A program made the position numbers and the translations under genes. A DNA stretch of 64,000 bases from Murdochiella massiliensis (GTDB lineage Bacteria > Bacillota > Clostridia > Tissierellales > Peptoniphilaceae), in assembly GCF_900059565.1 (NCBI RefSeq), contig NZ_FIZW01000002.1, positions 62,001 to 126,000 on the forward strand. The letters run 5' to 3'. Positions within the stretch are counted from its first letter, which is position 1. Every line of letters starts with the position of its first letter. Of the stretch, positions 9,372 to 15,980 are shown piece by piece. The notes under the pieces are model-generated. The model saw only the letters and a list, made by a program, of their open reading frames with translations, was not told the DNA's origin and searched no databases.

Positions 9372-9935
9372 ATGCCACATGTGATCACAGGAAAAAACAG
9401 AGGCATGAAATTGTTGTCTCCGGGAAAAGGCGATCGAACGCGACCGACCGAAGACAAAATTAAAGAAGCGGTGTTTAACGTCCTGCAGCCGCTGAAGGCT
9501 GATGCGGATGTATTGGATCTCTTTGCCGGAACCGGACAGATCGGGATCGAGTTTCTTTCTCGCGGCGCCGGATACGTTGTTTTCGGTGAGAAATCGCGCA
9601 GCATGGCGAAGATTTTGCGTGAAAACATTCGAAAAACGGGGCAAGAAGAGCAAAGCGTTGTCTTTGTACGGGATTATCGCGAGGTTATTGCGGGCTGGAC
9701 AGGTGCCTTTGATTATGTTTATCTTGATCCGCCTTTCGGTTATGATATGGAGAAGGAAGCCATGGCGATGCTTCGTCGTCTGCATCGCGTGAAACCGAAC
9801 GGACTGGTTATTCTGGAATCGGCTGCTCCCGCGAAAGGAGAGGAAGAGTCAGCAAGCACGTATTGCGGTTTTGAGCTGATTTTTGACCGCACATATGGAC
9901 GCAAGCGCATTCGCGTCTTCAAGGAGGAATCATGA
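9372..9935 (+). CDS. rsmD: 16S rRNA (guanine966-N2)-methyltransferase RsmD
   Basis: 187 residues. Class I SAM methyltransferase: RPTEDKIKEAVFN at the N-terminus, SAM-binding VLDLFAGTGQIGIE (about residues 46-59) and catalytic YLDPPFGYD, the DPPF form of the NPPY motif. It methylates G966 of 16S rRNA in the assembling 30S subunit. A 112-base gap separates it from recG, in which I find no convincing promoter or terminator. It overlaps coaD by four bases, and rsmD-coaD is a widespread pair. Confidence 0.96.
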   Translation: MPHVITGKNRGMKLLSPGKGDRTRPTEDKIKEAVFNVLQPLKADADVLDLFAGTGQIGIEFLSRGAGYVVFGEKSRSMAKILRENIRKTGQEEQSVVFVRDYREVIAGWTGAFDYVYLDPPFGYDMEKEAMAMLRRLHRVKPNGLVILESAAPAKGEEESASTYCGFELIFDRTYGRKRIRVFKEES

Positions 9936-10405
9936 AGGTCATTTTTCCGGGCAGTTTTGATCCGGTTACCAAGGGACATTTGAACGTCATCTATCGCGCG
10001 GCCAATCTCTTTGATACGGTTGTCGTGGGTGTGCTGATCAATCAGGTGAAACCGGCGCTGTTCACCCCACAGGAAAAAATTGAAATGATTGAAGAACTGA
10101 TGTATGATTACAGCAATGTAACCGTTAAATTGTTTTCCGGACTTTTAGTGGACTTTATCCGGGAAGAGAAGGCGAATGCTGTTATTCGCGGGATTCGCAA
10201 CGCGGAGGATTTTCTTTACGAGCGGCAATTGTCCTTGCTGAATCACTCGTTATATCCGGAAATGGAAGAGATTTTCCTCTTTACGGACAAAAATTACTCT
10301 TACGTCAGTTCCAGTTTTGCGCGTGAGGTTGCCAGCTATGGCGGAGACGTTTCAGGCATGGTCACCGAAAATGTTGCGCGTAGACTGCGAGAAAAATTTC
10401 AGTAA
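9932..10405 (+). CDS. coaD: Phosphopantetheine adenylyltransferase
   Basis: 157 residues, normal length. Catalyses the fourth step of CoA synthesis, joining ATP and 4'-phosphopantetheine. The nucleotidyltransferase signature GSFDPVTKGHL is at residues 8-18, and the second motif appears as YSYVSSSFARE, where the usual VRE reads ARE. Also seen: AVIRGIRNAEDF and MEEIFLFTDKNYSYVSS. SD AAGGAGGA precedes ATG 9932 inside the end of rsmD. Confidence 0.97.
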   Translation: MKVIFPGSFDPVTKGHLNVIYRAANLFDTVVVGVLINQVKPALFTPQEKIEMIEELMYDYSNVTVKLFSGLLVDFIREEKANAVIRGIRNAEDFLYERQLSLLNHSLYPEMEEIFLFTDKNYSYVSSSFAREVASYGGDVSGMVTENVARRLREKFQ

Positions 10406-10428
10406 GGCGTATTCGTCAGGAGGAAGCC

Positions 10429-10899
10429 ATGGATATTTTGCAATTGATTGAAGAGCTCGAAGACGAGATGGATGATGCGTCGAGCATCCCTCTTTCGAAA
10501 AAAGTAGCCATTGATCCCGATACGGTTTTCGAGATCATTAAGGAGATTCGCGCCAGTCTGCCGGAAGAAATTCGTCAGGCAAAATGGGTGAATGAAGAGC
10601 GGGATCGCATTTTGCAGGAAGCCAATGATCAGGCACAGCAGCTCATTGATCAGGCGAAACAGCGCGCGGCCGAGTCGGATCAGGATACGCAAAAACGCTT
10701 TAATGAGCTTGTCAACGAACATCGTATTACGCAAGAGGCGACCAAACGCGGAGAAGCGATTATGGAACAGGCCAAGGTGCAGTCCCAGCAGATCCGTCAA
10801 AGTGTTTTTGCCTATGTGGACGAACTGTTGGCCAACACCCAGGACAATCTCAATTCCGTCATTACGGAGCTGGGGCATAATCGCGACGAATTGAAGTAA
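10429..10899 (+). CDS. Coiled-coil protein of unknown function, ATP synthase b/E-subunit-like
   Basis: 156 residues with no membrane segment and no catalytic motif that I recognise. Residues from about 45 to 130 are a long amphipathic helix rich in Gln, Glu, Lys and Ala (QAQQLIDQAKQRAAESD), resembling the stalk subunits of rotary ATPases, which is why such genes are often labelled ATPase. Proteins of this look are commonly found beside coaD in Clostridia. It starts 23 bases after coaD with SD AGGAGG and ends just before a terminator. Function unknown. Confidence 0.75.
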   Translation: MDILQLIEELEDEMDDASSIPLSKKVAIDPDTVFEIIKEIRASLPEEIRQAKWVNEERDRILQEANDQAQQLIDQAKQRAAESDQDTQKRFNELVNEHRITQEATKRGEAIMEQAKVQSQQIRQSVFAYVDELLANTQDNLNSVITELGHNRDELK

Positions 10900-10920
10900 A
10901 CCGGAGAAACAGGGGGACAA

Positions 10921-10945
10921 AGGACGGCGCGTGCCGTCCTTTTTT
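10921..10945 (+). terminator. Intrinsic terminator of the asp23-to-coaD operon
   Basis: Perfect 8-bp GC-rich stem AGGACGGC / GCCGTCCT with loop GCGT (10929-10932), followed by TTTTT. It lies only 29 bases before the murE start, leaving little room for a separate promoter. Confidence 0.92.
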
Positions 10946-10974
10946 CTGTTTGAGGTTTCGGTTGAGGAGGAACA

Positions 10975-12504
10975 ATGACGGCTACCTTATTTTCATTGCA
11001 GCAAGCTATGGGACAGCATGTGCTTGACGGCGCAAAACAAGACAGACCGATTCAGGCAATTGCTTACGATTCTAAAAAGGTAACGGCGGGAACACTCTTT
11101 TTTTGCAAAGGAAAGAATTTTAAAAAGGCGTATTTGGAAGAAGCATTGCAGCGCGGCGCAGTCGCCTATGTAGCGGAAGAGGATTTCCGCGTAAATGCCG
11201 ATCGCATTCTGGTGGATAATATGCGTCATGTCCTTGATCCCTGTGCGCGTCTCTTCTACGGCAACCCGCAGGATTCCCTCCGTCTCTTCGCCATTACCGG
11301 AACAAAGGGAAAGACCTCTACAGCATGGTATCTGCGCACAATTTTGAATGCGTATTATGAAAAACGAAACCTTCCTCCTGTCGGCTTTCTGTCTTCCATC
11401 TCGATGTTTGACGGAAAAGAAGAAGAACCCAGCACGTTGACCACACCGGAGCCCTTTGAACTGTACGCCCTGTTGGCGCGCTGTGTAGCGAACGGTATTC
11501 AGGATGTGGTCATGGAGGTTTCTTCTCAGGCCTTAAAATATGAGCGCACAGCAGGCCTTCATTTTGCGCTTGCCGCGTTCCTCAACATCTCGCCGGATCA
11601 CGTTTCCCCTATTGAGCATCCCAGTTTTGCCGATTATTTTCAATCCAAGCTTTCTTTGTTTTCGCAGGCGGATGAGGCGCTCATCAACCTGGAAAGCGAT
11701 CATCTGGATGAAATTGAACGCGCAGCGTCTTCATGCCGAAAAATATACCATGTGGGAATTAAGAACCAAGACCATGCGGATATGACAGCAACGGCTCTTC
11801 CCGAAAATGAAGGAATTGCATTTACGCTCCATGCAAACGGGAAGAGCGTAATGCTTTCTCTTCCGGAGATCGGCCCGTATGCCATGCAGAATGCCTTAGT
11901 GGCGGCGGCCATGGCACAGGTAGCGGGCGTGGATCTGTCCGAAGTTCCGTCCGCCTTAGACGGAACACATGTGCCGGGCAGAATGGATGTCCTTCGCTCA
12001 GCAGATGGGCGCATTACGGTTATTGTTGACCTGGCGCATAACGGGGCCAGTTTTGAAGCGATTTTTTCTGCGGTGAAAAAGCAATATCCCAAGCATGAAG
12101 TGATCGCCGTTTTCGGGTCTGCCGGAGGAAAGGGGCTTAACCGCCGTCAAGACCTGGGGCGTATTGCCGACCGCTATGCCGATCGCATTCTGCTCACCAT
12201 GGAGGATCCGAATTTTGAACCGTTGTCGGCTATTTATCACGATATACAGGAGGCGATTGTCCATACGCCGTTGGAAACGGTGGATGATCGCGGCCAAGCC
12301 ATCGCAAGGGCGATGACCTATGCCAACGAGCACGTTCGGGAAGGTGGAAAATGTGTACTGCTTCTTCTCGGCAAGGGAAATGAACCCGAAATGCGTATCG
12401 AAGGTGTGGCGTATCCTTTTGAAGGTGACCTCTCGCTCGTTCGACCGCTTCTTAGCGCGTATGATAAAACGTCTGCAGAAGATCCAAATTTTCCAGCCCT
12501 TTAA
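10975..12504 (+). CDS. murE: UDP-N-acetylmuramyl-tripeptide synthetase, probably not DAP-adding
   Basis: 509 residues, a Mur ligase in three domains. ATP loop ITGTKGKTST (about residues 106-115), HVSPIEHP-type middle motif ISPDHVSPIEHPSF, and C-terminal VDLAHNGASFEA and VFGSAGGKGLNRR. It adds the third residue of the peptidoglycan stem peptide. The DNPR motif that selects meso-diaminopimelate is absent: the equivalent loop reads EDPNFEP, so lysine or another diamine is likely (inference). SD GAGGAGG sits at 10963-10969. No promoter is seen between the upstream terminator and the gene. Its last 53 bases overlap the convergent tmcAL. Confidence 0.93.
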   Translation: MTATLFSLQQAMGQHVLDGAKQDRPIQAIAYDSKKVTAGTLFFCKGKNFKKAYLEEALQRGAVAYVAEEDFRVNADRILVDNMRHVLDPCARLFYGNPQDSLRLFAITGTKGKTSTAWYLRTILNAYYEKRNLPPVGFLSSISMFDGKEEEPSTLTTPEPFELYALLARCVANGIQDVVMEVSSQALKYERTAGLHFALAAFLNISPDHVSPIEHPSFADYFQSKLSLFSQADEALINLESDHLDEIERAASSCRKIYHVGIKNQDHADMTATALPENEGIAFTLHANGKSVMLSLPEIGPYAMQNALVAAAMAQVAGVDLSEVPSALDGTHVPGRMDVLRSADGRITVIVDLAHNGASFEAIFSAVKKQYPKHEVIAVFGSAGGKGLNRRQDLGRIADRYADRILLTMEDPNFEPLSAIYHDIQEAIVHTPLETVDDRGQAIARAMTYANEHVREGGKCVLLLLGKGNEPEMRIEGVAYPFEGDLSLVRPLLSAYDKTSAEDPNFPAL

Positions 12505-13606
12505 GCCATTCATATAGGCGCTGGGCCTTCTGGTCAATCAAAAATAAGGAAGAAAACGTCCGCTCTTTCGATGCGGGCGTTTTTTGATAGACGGGAAGGG
12601 TTACCTTCCGAAGAAGAGACGCACCGATTTTATTGAACGCCAAGGGACGAACGTAGTCGATGGGAATGAGCGAAGCTTTTTCAATGTCTAACAAAGCCGT
12701 AAGAACCAGACGGCGATATCGCGCTATGGATTGCCTCTTGTTTGAGGCCAGAGAGAAAGCTTCTTCCATCGTTGAGGCTTCCTGCAGAGCCTTGATGAAA
12801 CGACGATCCATGCCTTCTTCATAATGCGGAGAATGGGAGAGAGGAAGTTTATCCAGGACAAGCACCGCGCGACAAAGCGGTAGAAAAGGCTCCAGAGATT
12901 CACCGAGGGCACAATGAACGAGATCTTCCTTTTCTTCCAGGCCGGCAAAGCGGGGATCTTTTAGTAAAATCGTAAGCAGATGTTCGGGCGAGGCGTTGCT
13001 ATTCATTTTCTCCATCGCCTCTTGCAGATCTTGGCGTAGGGTAGTGGCGGACGGAGATTTTTCCGCATCAAGCGTAGGTCGCGAAAGACGAAGTGTTTGC
13101 CAGGAAAGATGCAAATCGCGCATGGCTTTTTCATACTGGACCGCTAAAATCTGATTGGGAAGGGAAAGTCCGTCGGATGCCGTTTCCACCGCGCGGCGAT
13201 ATGCGAATCCATTTTTGAGAAGACGACGAATCTCCTGTTGAACTTCCGCGCTGTGCAAGGGACGAACGGAAGTGTTGGCCTGTTCTTCAACACCGAATGC
13301 AAGCGCGCTCACAGCGGGAATACAGGAAAGAGCTTCTACTCCGCCGCGTGCAAACAGATCCGCACTTTGCAACACATAAGCTTGCGGAATCTCGATCACG
13401 AGGTCCACGCCGTGGCGAAGAAGAAATTGTGCACGTGACCATTTATCCACAAATCCGGGCGTTCCTCGTTGCATGAATGCGCCCGACATCGCGGCGACAA
13501 CCGTGCCATATTGTTTTTTTGCCTGCTGAATCAGTCGGACATGGCCGGCATGCAGCGGATTGGCTTCGCAAATGATGCCGCAGGCGTTGTGTGGGGAAGT
13601 GCGCAC
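12452..13606 (-). CDS. tmcAL: tRNA(Met) cytidine acetate ligase
   Basis: 384 residues from GTG at 13606, with GAAAGGA upstream on the minus strand. The N-terminus has the nucleotidyltransferase-like motif CGIICEANPLHAGH, matching the NPFHNGH signature of the YlbM/TmcAL family, and SGAFMQRGTPGFVDKWSRA follows. TmcAL activates acetate with ATP and acetylates C34 of elongator tRNA-Met. In many Bacillota it is followed by a DUF177 gene and rpmF; here the rpmF side is interrupted by the peptide island. The 3' end overlaps murE tail to tail. Confidence 0.92.
   Translation of the reverse strand: MRTSPHNACGIICEANPLHAGHVRLIQQAKKQYGTVVAAMSGAFMQRGTPGFVDKWSRAQFLLRHGVDLVIEIPQAYVLQSADLFARGGVEALSCIPAVSALAFGVEEQANTSVRPLHSAEVQQEIRRLLKNGFAYRRAVETASDGLSLPNQILAVQYEKAMRDLHLSWQTLRLSRPTLDAEKSPSATTLRQDLQEAMEKMNSNASPEHLLTILLKDPRFAGLEEKEDLVHCALGESLEPFLPLCRAVLVLDKLPLSHSPHYEEGMDRRFIKALQEASTMEEAFSLASNKRQSIARYRRLVLTALLDIEKASLIPIDYVRPLAFNKIGASLLRKVTLPVYQKTPASKERTFSSLFLIDQKAQRLYEWLKGLENLDLLQTFYHTR
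12556..12586 (+). terminator. murE terminator lying inside the tmcAL coding region
   Basis: Stem AACGTCCGC (12556-12564) / GCGGGCGTT (12574-12582) with one G-T pair and a 9-base loop, followed by TTTTTT. It is the only good stem-loop after murE and is antisense to the last codons of tmcAL. Confidence 0.75.
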
Positions 13607-13787
13607 GCTTTATATCCTTTCCGGAAAATCGCCAGTTTCCTTTTTTGTAAATCTTTTAGGATGAACCTGTATCCTATTATACCGAAGCGAGACTTTTTCG
13701 CATTTCTTCTGACGAGTAGAAAAAGCGCGGCGAAAGGGTGTCCTGTCGCTTTGGCTCTTCAAGCTGGTAGCTTTGCAATTTGGGAAA

Positions 13788-14163
13788 TTTACATTTGTAA
13801 ATGATGTGAGACGAAAAACATGCTCCTTTGATGGCGAGATAATTACGGCTGTACAATAAGAAAATGCGGAAAGCAGCCGTAAATCCAGAGGCTGCATTAC
13901 GGCTGTAAAACGAAAAAGAGCGGAAAGCCGCCGTAAAGTGGGCGGAATATTTACGGCGGCAAAACGCAAAAGTGTGAAAAGCCGCCGTAATCTGCCTGCG
14001 GCGCACCCATGTTCCATGAGCGTTAGCCATCTCAAGGTCTGCATAGGCAACCGATTTGACTTATTTAAATAGCGCTTCCTTTCATTGTTGGTGGACACTT
14101 TCATTGTACAGGAATTCTCTTTATGTTTTCTTTTCTTGGTCTCACATCAATTGTATCTCTACA
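13788..14163 (-). mobile_element. Internally deleted insertion-sequence remnant (same element as 18896-20015)
   Basis: The outer sequences match the larger copy. The left end holds TGATGTGAGAC at about 13801-13811. The right end holds GTCTCACATCAATTGTATCT and finishes CTCTACA at 14163. Just inside, a strip (about 14014-14080) matches the 3' end of the transposase (frame reads SNRLPMQTLRWLT against SNRLPMQTLGWLT). It joins directly to the segment before the transposase start (GGTGGACACTTTCATTGTAC), so almost the whole gene is gone. Three 54-bp hairpin repeats fill the left half. No target duplication is visible. 13607-13787 before it holds only the tmcAL start region. The whole 665-base gap between tmcAL and the peptide gene is otherwise non-coding. 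Confidence 0.85.
13843..14004. repeat. Three tandem 54-bp repeats, each with a 40-base stem-loop
   Basis: Units start at 13843, 13897 and 13951, an exact 54-base period. Each begins with TTACGGC and closes its hairpin with GCCGTAA 40 bases on. Arms: TTACGGCTG/CAGCCGTAA in unit 1, TTACGGCTG against GCCGCCGTAA in unit 2, TTACGGCGGC/GCCGCCGTAA in unit 3. Units 1 and 3 differ on both sides of the stem in a pairing-preserving way. Because 54 is a multiple of three, one minus-strand frame stays open, but the repeats look structural, not coding. Confidence 0.88.
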
Positions 14164-14192
14164 GATTCAAAGGGTGTTTTTAAAAGCTAATC

Positions 14193-14221
14193 TTGTTGAT
14201 TCTGATAATCTAGGATATAAT
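14193..14221 (+). promoter_or_regulatory. Promoter of the peptide cluster
   Basis: TTGTTG (14193-14198), 17-base spacer, perfect TATAAT (14216-14221). The predicted start is near 14228, giving a leader of about 44 bases before the precursor ATG. It starts 30 bases past the IS remnant, so it belongs to the island and not to the IS. Confidence 0.75.
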
Positions 14222-14271
14222 AATAGAAAGGGCTGTCGACTTAATGTATTGAATGAAAGGAGACTCTTAGT

Positions 14272-14382
14272 ATGAAAAAAACATATCAGGCACCAGAGGT
14301 AGAATTTAGACGTTGTACCATGGCAATTGTTTGCACAAAATCTGGAATGGGCATGTGTAAAAATACTTTTGTCGAGAAATAG
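14272..14382 (+). CDS. Putative RiPP precursor peptide (36 residues, three cysteines)
   Basis: ATG 14272 to TAG 14380-14382, with strong SD AAAGGAG at 14256-14262. Residues 1-12 (MKKTYQAPEVEF) look like a short leader of the K-x-Y-x-x-P-E-V-E kind found in small peptides beside radical SAM genes. Residues 13-36 form a core with Cys15, Cys21 and Cys29 (spacing C-x5-C-x7-C), three Met and a GMGM segment, ending NTFVEK. There is no double-glycine leader site. It is the first gene after the promoter and is followed by a stem-loop, then by two radical SAM genes, a PqqD-like gene and an exporter. Its role as substrate is inferred from position, size and cysteines; I do not recognise the family. Confidence 0.72.
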   Translation: MKKTYQAPEVEFRRCTMAIVCTKSGMGMCKNTFVEK

Positions 14383-14387
14383 CTATA

Positions 14388-14421
14388 AGAAGGCAGGGTT
14401 GATTTTTCAACCCTGCCTTCT
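14388..14421 (+). other. Perfect 15-bp stem-loop between precursor and maturase genes
   Basis: Arms 14388-14402 (AGAAGGCAGGGTTGA) and 14407-14421 pair without mismatch around a TTTT loop. No U tract follows on the plus strand, so it is not a classical terminator. It probably limits read-through or protects the 3' end of the precursor message, keeping peptide mRNA above enzyme mRNA (inference). Confidence 0.8.
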
Positions 14422-14440
14422 CTGAAGGGGAAAAGTGGTT

Positions 14441-15763
14441 ATGAAAGCGACAATTGATATTACTTCTCATTGCAATTTGCGGTGCAAGCATTGTTATAAC
14501 AGTGATAAGTACTTTAATAGAACGATAAAGGAAATGGATCGAAAAACAGTTACAAGGCTCTTTTATCAATTAGCTGAACAAGGTTGTGACGAAATCAATT
14601 TTCTTGGCGGAGAACCTTTACTGAGAAGTGAGATTATAAATTTTTTGAGGCTAACCCATGTTTTAAAGATGCAGAATAGCCTGACTACTAATGGAACTCT
14701 CTTAGGAGAAAATAGATTTGAGCCAATTTTCAAAGAAAATCTTGTAGATAATTTGATTATCAGTTTAAATGGTCAAACAGTTAAAGAAGATGACAAAATA
14801 CGAGGAAAAGGTGTATTTAATAAGGTTATGCGTAGTCTTGAACGCGTGAAAGAGTGGAGAGAAATCCATCACGCACAAATGACGATAAGTATTTCGTTTT
14901 GCCTATTTGAGCAAATAATCAAAAGCGGTGGGTGTGGGATTATAGATATCTGTAAAAGCAAAGGCATAGACGCTATTTCCTTTTTTCCTGTATTGGATGC
15001 AGGAGCAGCAACGAAAAATCAGATCTTTCGAAAGCACAACCCAAAAGTAACGCATGGTTTTCTTGACGATATTATTGGATATGCATCTAGAGTTTATCCT
15101 AAATTAATCTTTTCTATCGAAGAACGCCCATTAGTAGCCGACTATTTTAATATTAAATATCCGAACATATCTGTCTGCCCAGAAAGACAAACTGGTTGTG
15201 GGGTCATGAAAGAATATATCTATATTAAGGCTGATGGAACTATCCTACCCTGTGGTTTTGTAGATTTTGCTGACGGACTCAAGGAGCAGGGGAACGGCCT
15301 GTTCAACGAGGTGGACGCTCCGTCTGTTCAAAATAACATACGCATTAGTGACATCTATCAGAGTACACTTTATGTTGACTTTTTGGCATCGTTTGAAAAA
15401 TTACGACAGAAACAACTAAATACTATTTGTAGAGGTTGTCGATATGAATTGGATTGCCTACCATGTCCCTATCAAAATAAAAATGGTGAAGTACTTGAAG
15501 ATTGTGTTTCAATTATTCCACAGTATCAACAAATCATTGAAATTTCTAAGGCTTGGACTTTGAGGCAAGTTTTTCATAATGAAATAGTAGACCGCTTATT
15601 CTCTGTGGAAAAAGCACCTTCTATTTTGAGTAGTTTTAGTGTCGCTTCTGATTTTACTGATTACAAGGATTTTCTTTATCGCGTGATTTCTTTTGAAAAA
15701 AAAGGACTGCTGAAGATCGAAAGGATTAATCATGAAAAAACTAAAGCTGAAGTTTGCTGTTAA
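14441..15763 (+). CDS. Radical SAM/SPASM peptide maturase 1
   Basis: 440 residues from ATG 14441 (SD GAAGGGG at 14424-14430; GTG 14435 is also in frame but too close). The radical SAM cluster motif CNLRCKHC is at residues 11-18, followed by FLGGEPLL and TTNGTLL, typical of SPASM peptide enzymes. A C-terminal auxiliary-cluster domain is visible: an ADGTILPC segment, then CRGCRYELDCLPC and a final EDC. About 80 residues of unknown kind follow and end in two cysteines. Such enzymes make thioether or carbon-carbon links in RiPPs; the reaction here is unknown. Codon use is AT-rich, unlike the core genes. The 3' end overlaps the next gene by 32 bases. Confidence 0.9.
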   Translation: MKATIDITSHCNLRCKHCYNSDKYFNRTIKEMDRKTVTRLFYQLAEQGCDEINFLGGEPLLRSEIINFLRLTHVLKMQNSLTTNGTLLGENRFEPIFKENLVDNLIISLNGQTVKEDDKIRGKGVFNKVMRSLERVKEWREIHHAQMTISISFCLFEQIIKSGGCGIIDICKSKGIDAISFFPVLDAGAATKNQIFRKHNPKVTHGFLDDIIGYASRVYPKLIFSIEERPLVADYFNIKYPNISVCPERQTGCGVMKEYIYIKADGTILPCGFVDFADGLKEQGNGLFNEVDAPSVQNNIRISDIYQSTLYVDFLASFEKLRQKQLNTICRGCRYELDCLPCPYQNKNGEVLEDCVSIIPQYQQIIEISKAWTLRQVFHNEIVDRLFSVEKAPSILSSFSVASDFTDYKDFLYRVISFEKKGLLKIERINHEKTKAEVCC

Positions 15764-15980
15764 TGATCAGAATCCTCAAAATATAATAATTTACGATATG
15801 GAATCAGATACAGAGATGCTTTTAAACGAACAGGCTTCTCTCATACTTCTAAACGGAGAGAAACCTATTGATGAAATTGTAGATTTGTTTCATAAAGAAT
15901 ACTATATTCGCTCCGATTCTATGCTGATAAGTGATATTCAAAATATGCAGGCTTTTTTTGAGGAGACGCTTTATGAATAA
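15732..15980 (+). CDS. PqqD-like RiPP recognition protein
   Basis: 82 residues. The pattern fits the PqqD/RRE fold: N-terminal beta strands (IIIYDMESDTEMLLNEQASL, where LNEQASLI matches the LN-x-x-A segment of PqqD), then LLNGEKPIDEIVDLFHKEY, the usual helix-GE-turn-helix stretch. A C-terminal helix ends FFEETLYE. Such proteins bind the precursor leader and hand it to a radical SAM enzyme. It overlaps both flanking maturase genes (32 and 8 bases), strong evidence of a shared complex. The match is by pattern only. Confidence 0.72.
   Translation: MKKLKLKFAVNDQNPQNIIIYDMESDTEMLLNEQASLILLNGEKPIDEIVDLFHKEYYIRSDSMLISDIQNMQAFFEETLYE

Noticed and set aside
13843..14004. CRISPR-like array
   Set aside because: Only three adjacent units of 54 bases, each with its own hairpin and no unique spacers; no cas genes in the window.
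13610..14104. Minus-strand frames with an 18-residue protein repeat (FTAAFR-x-F units)
   Set aside because: The periodicity comes from the 54-bp hairpin repeats, which are a multiple of three; there is no SD and the frame runs across the IS deletion joint.
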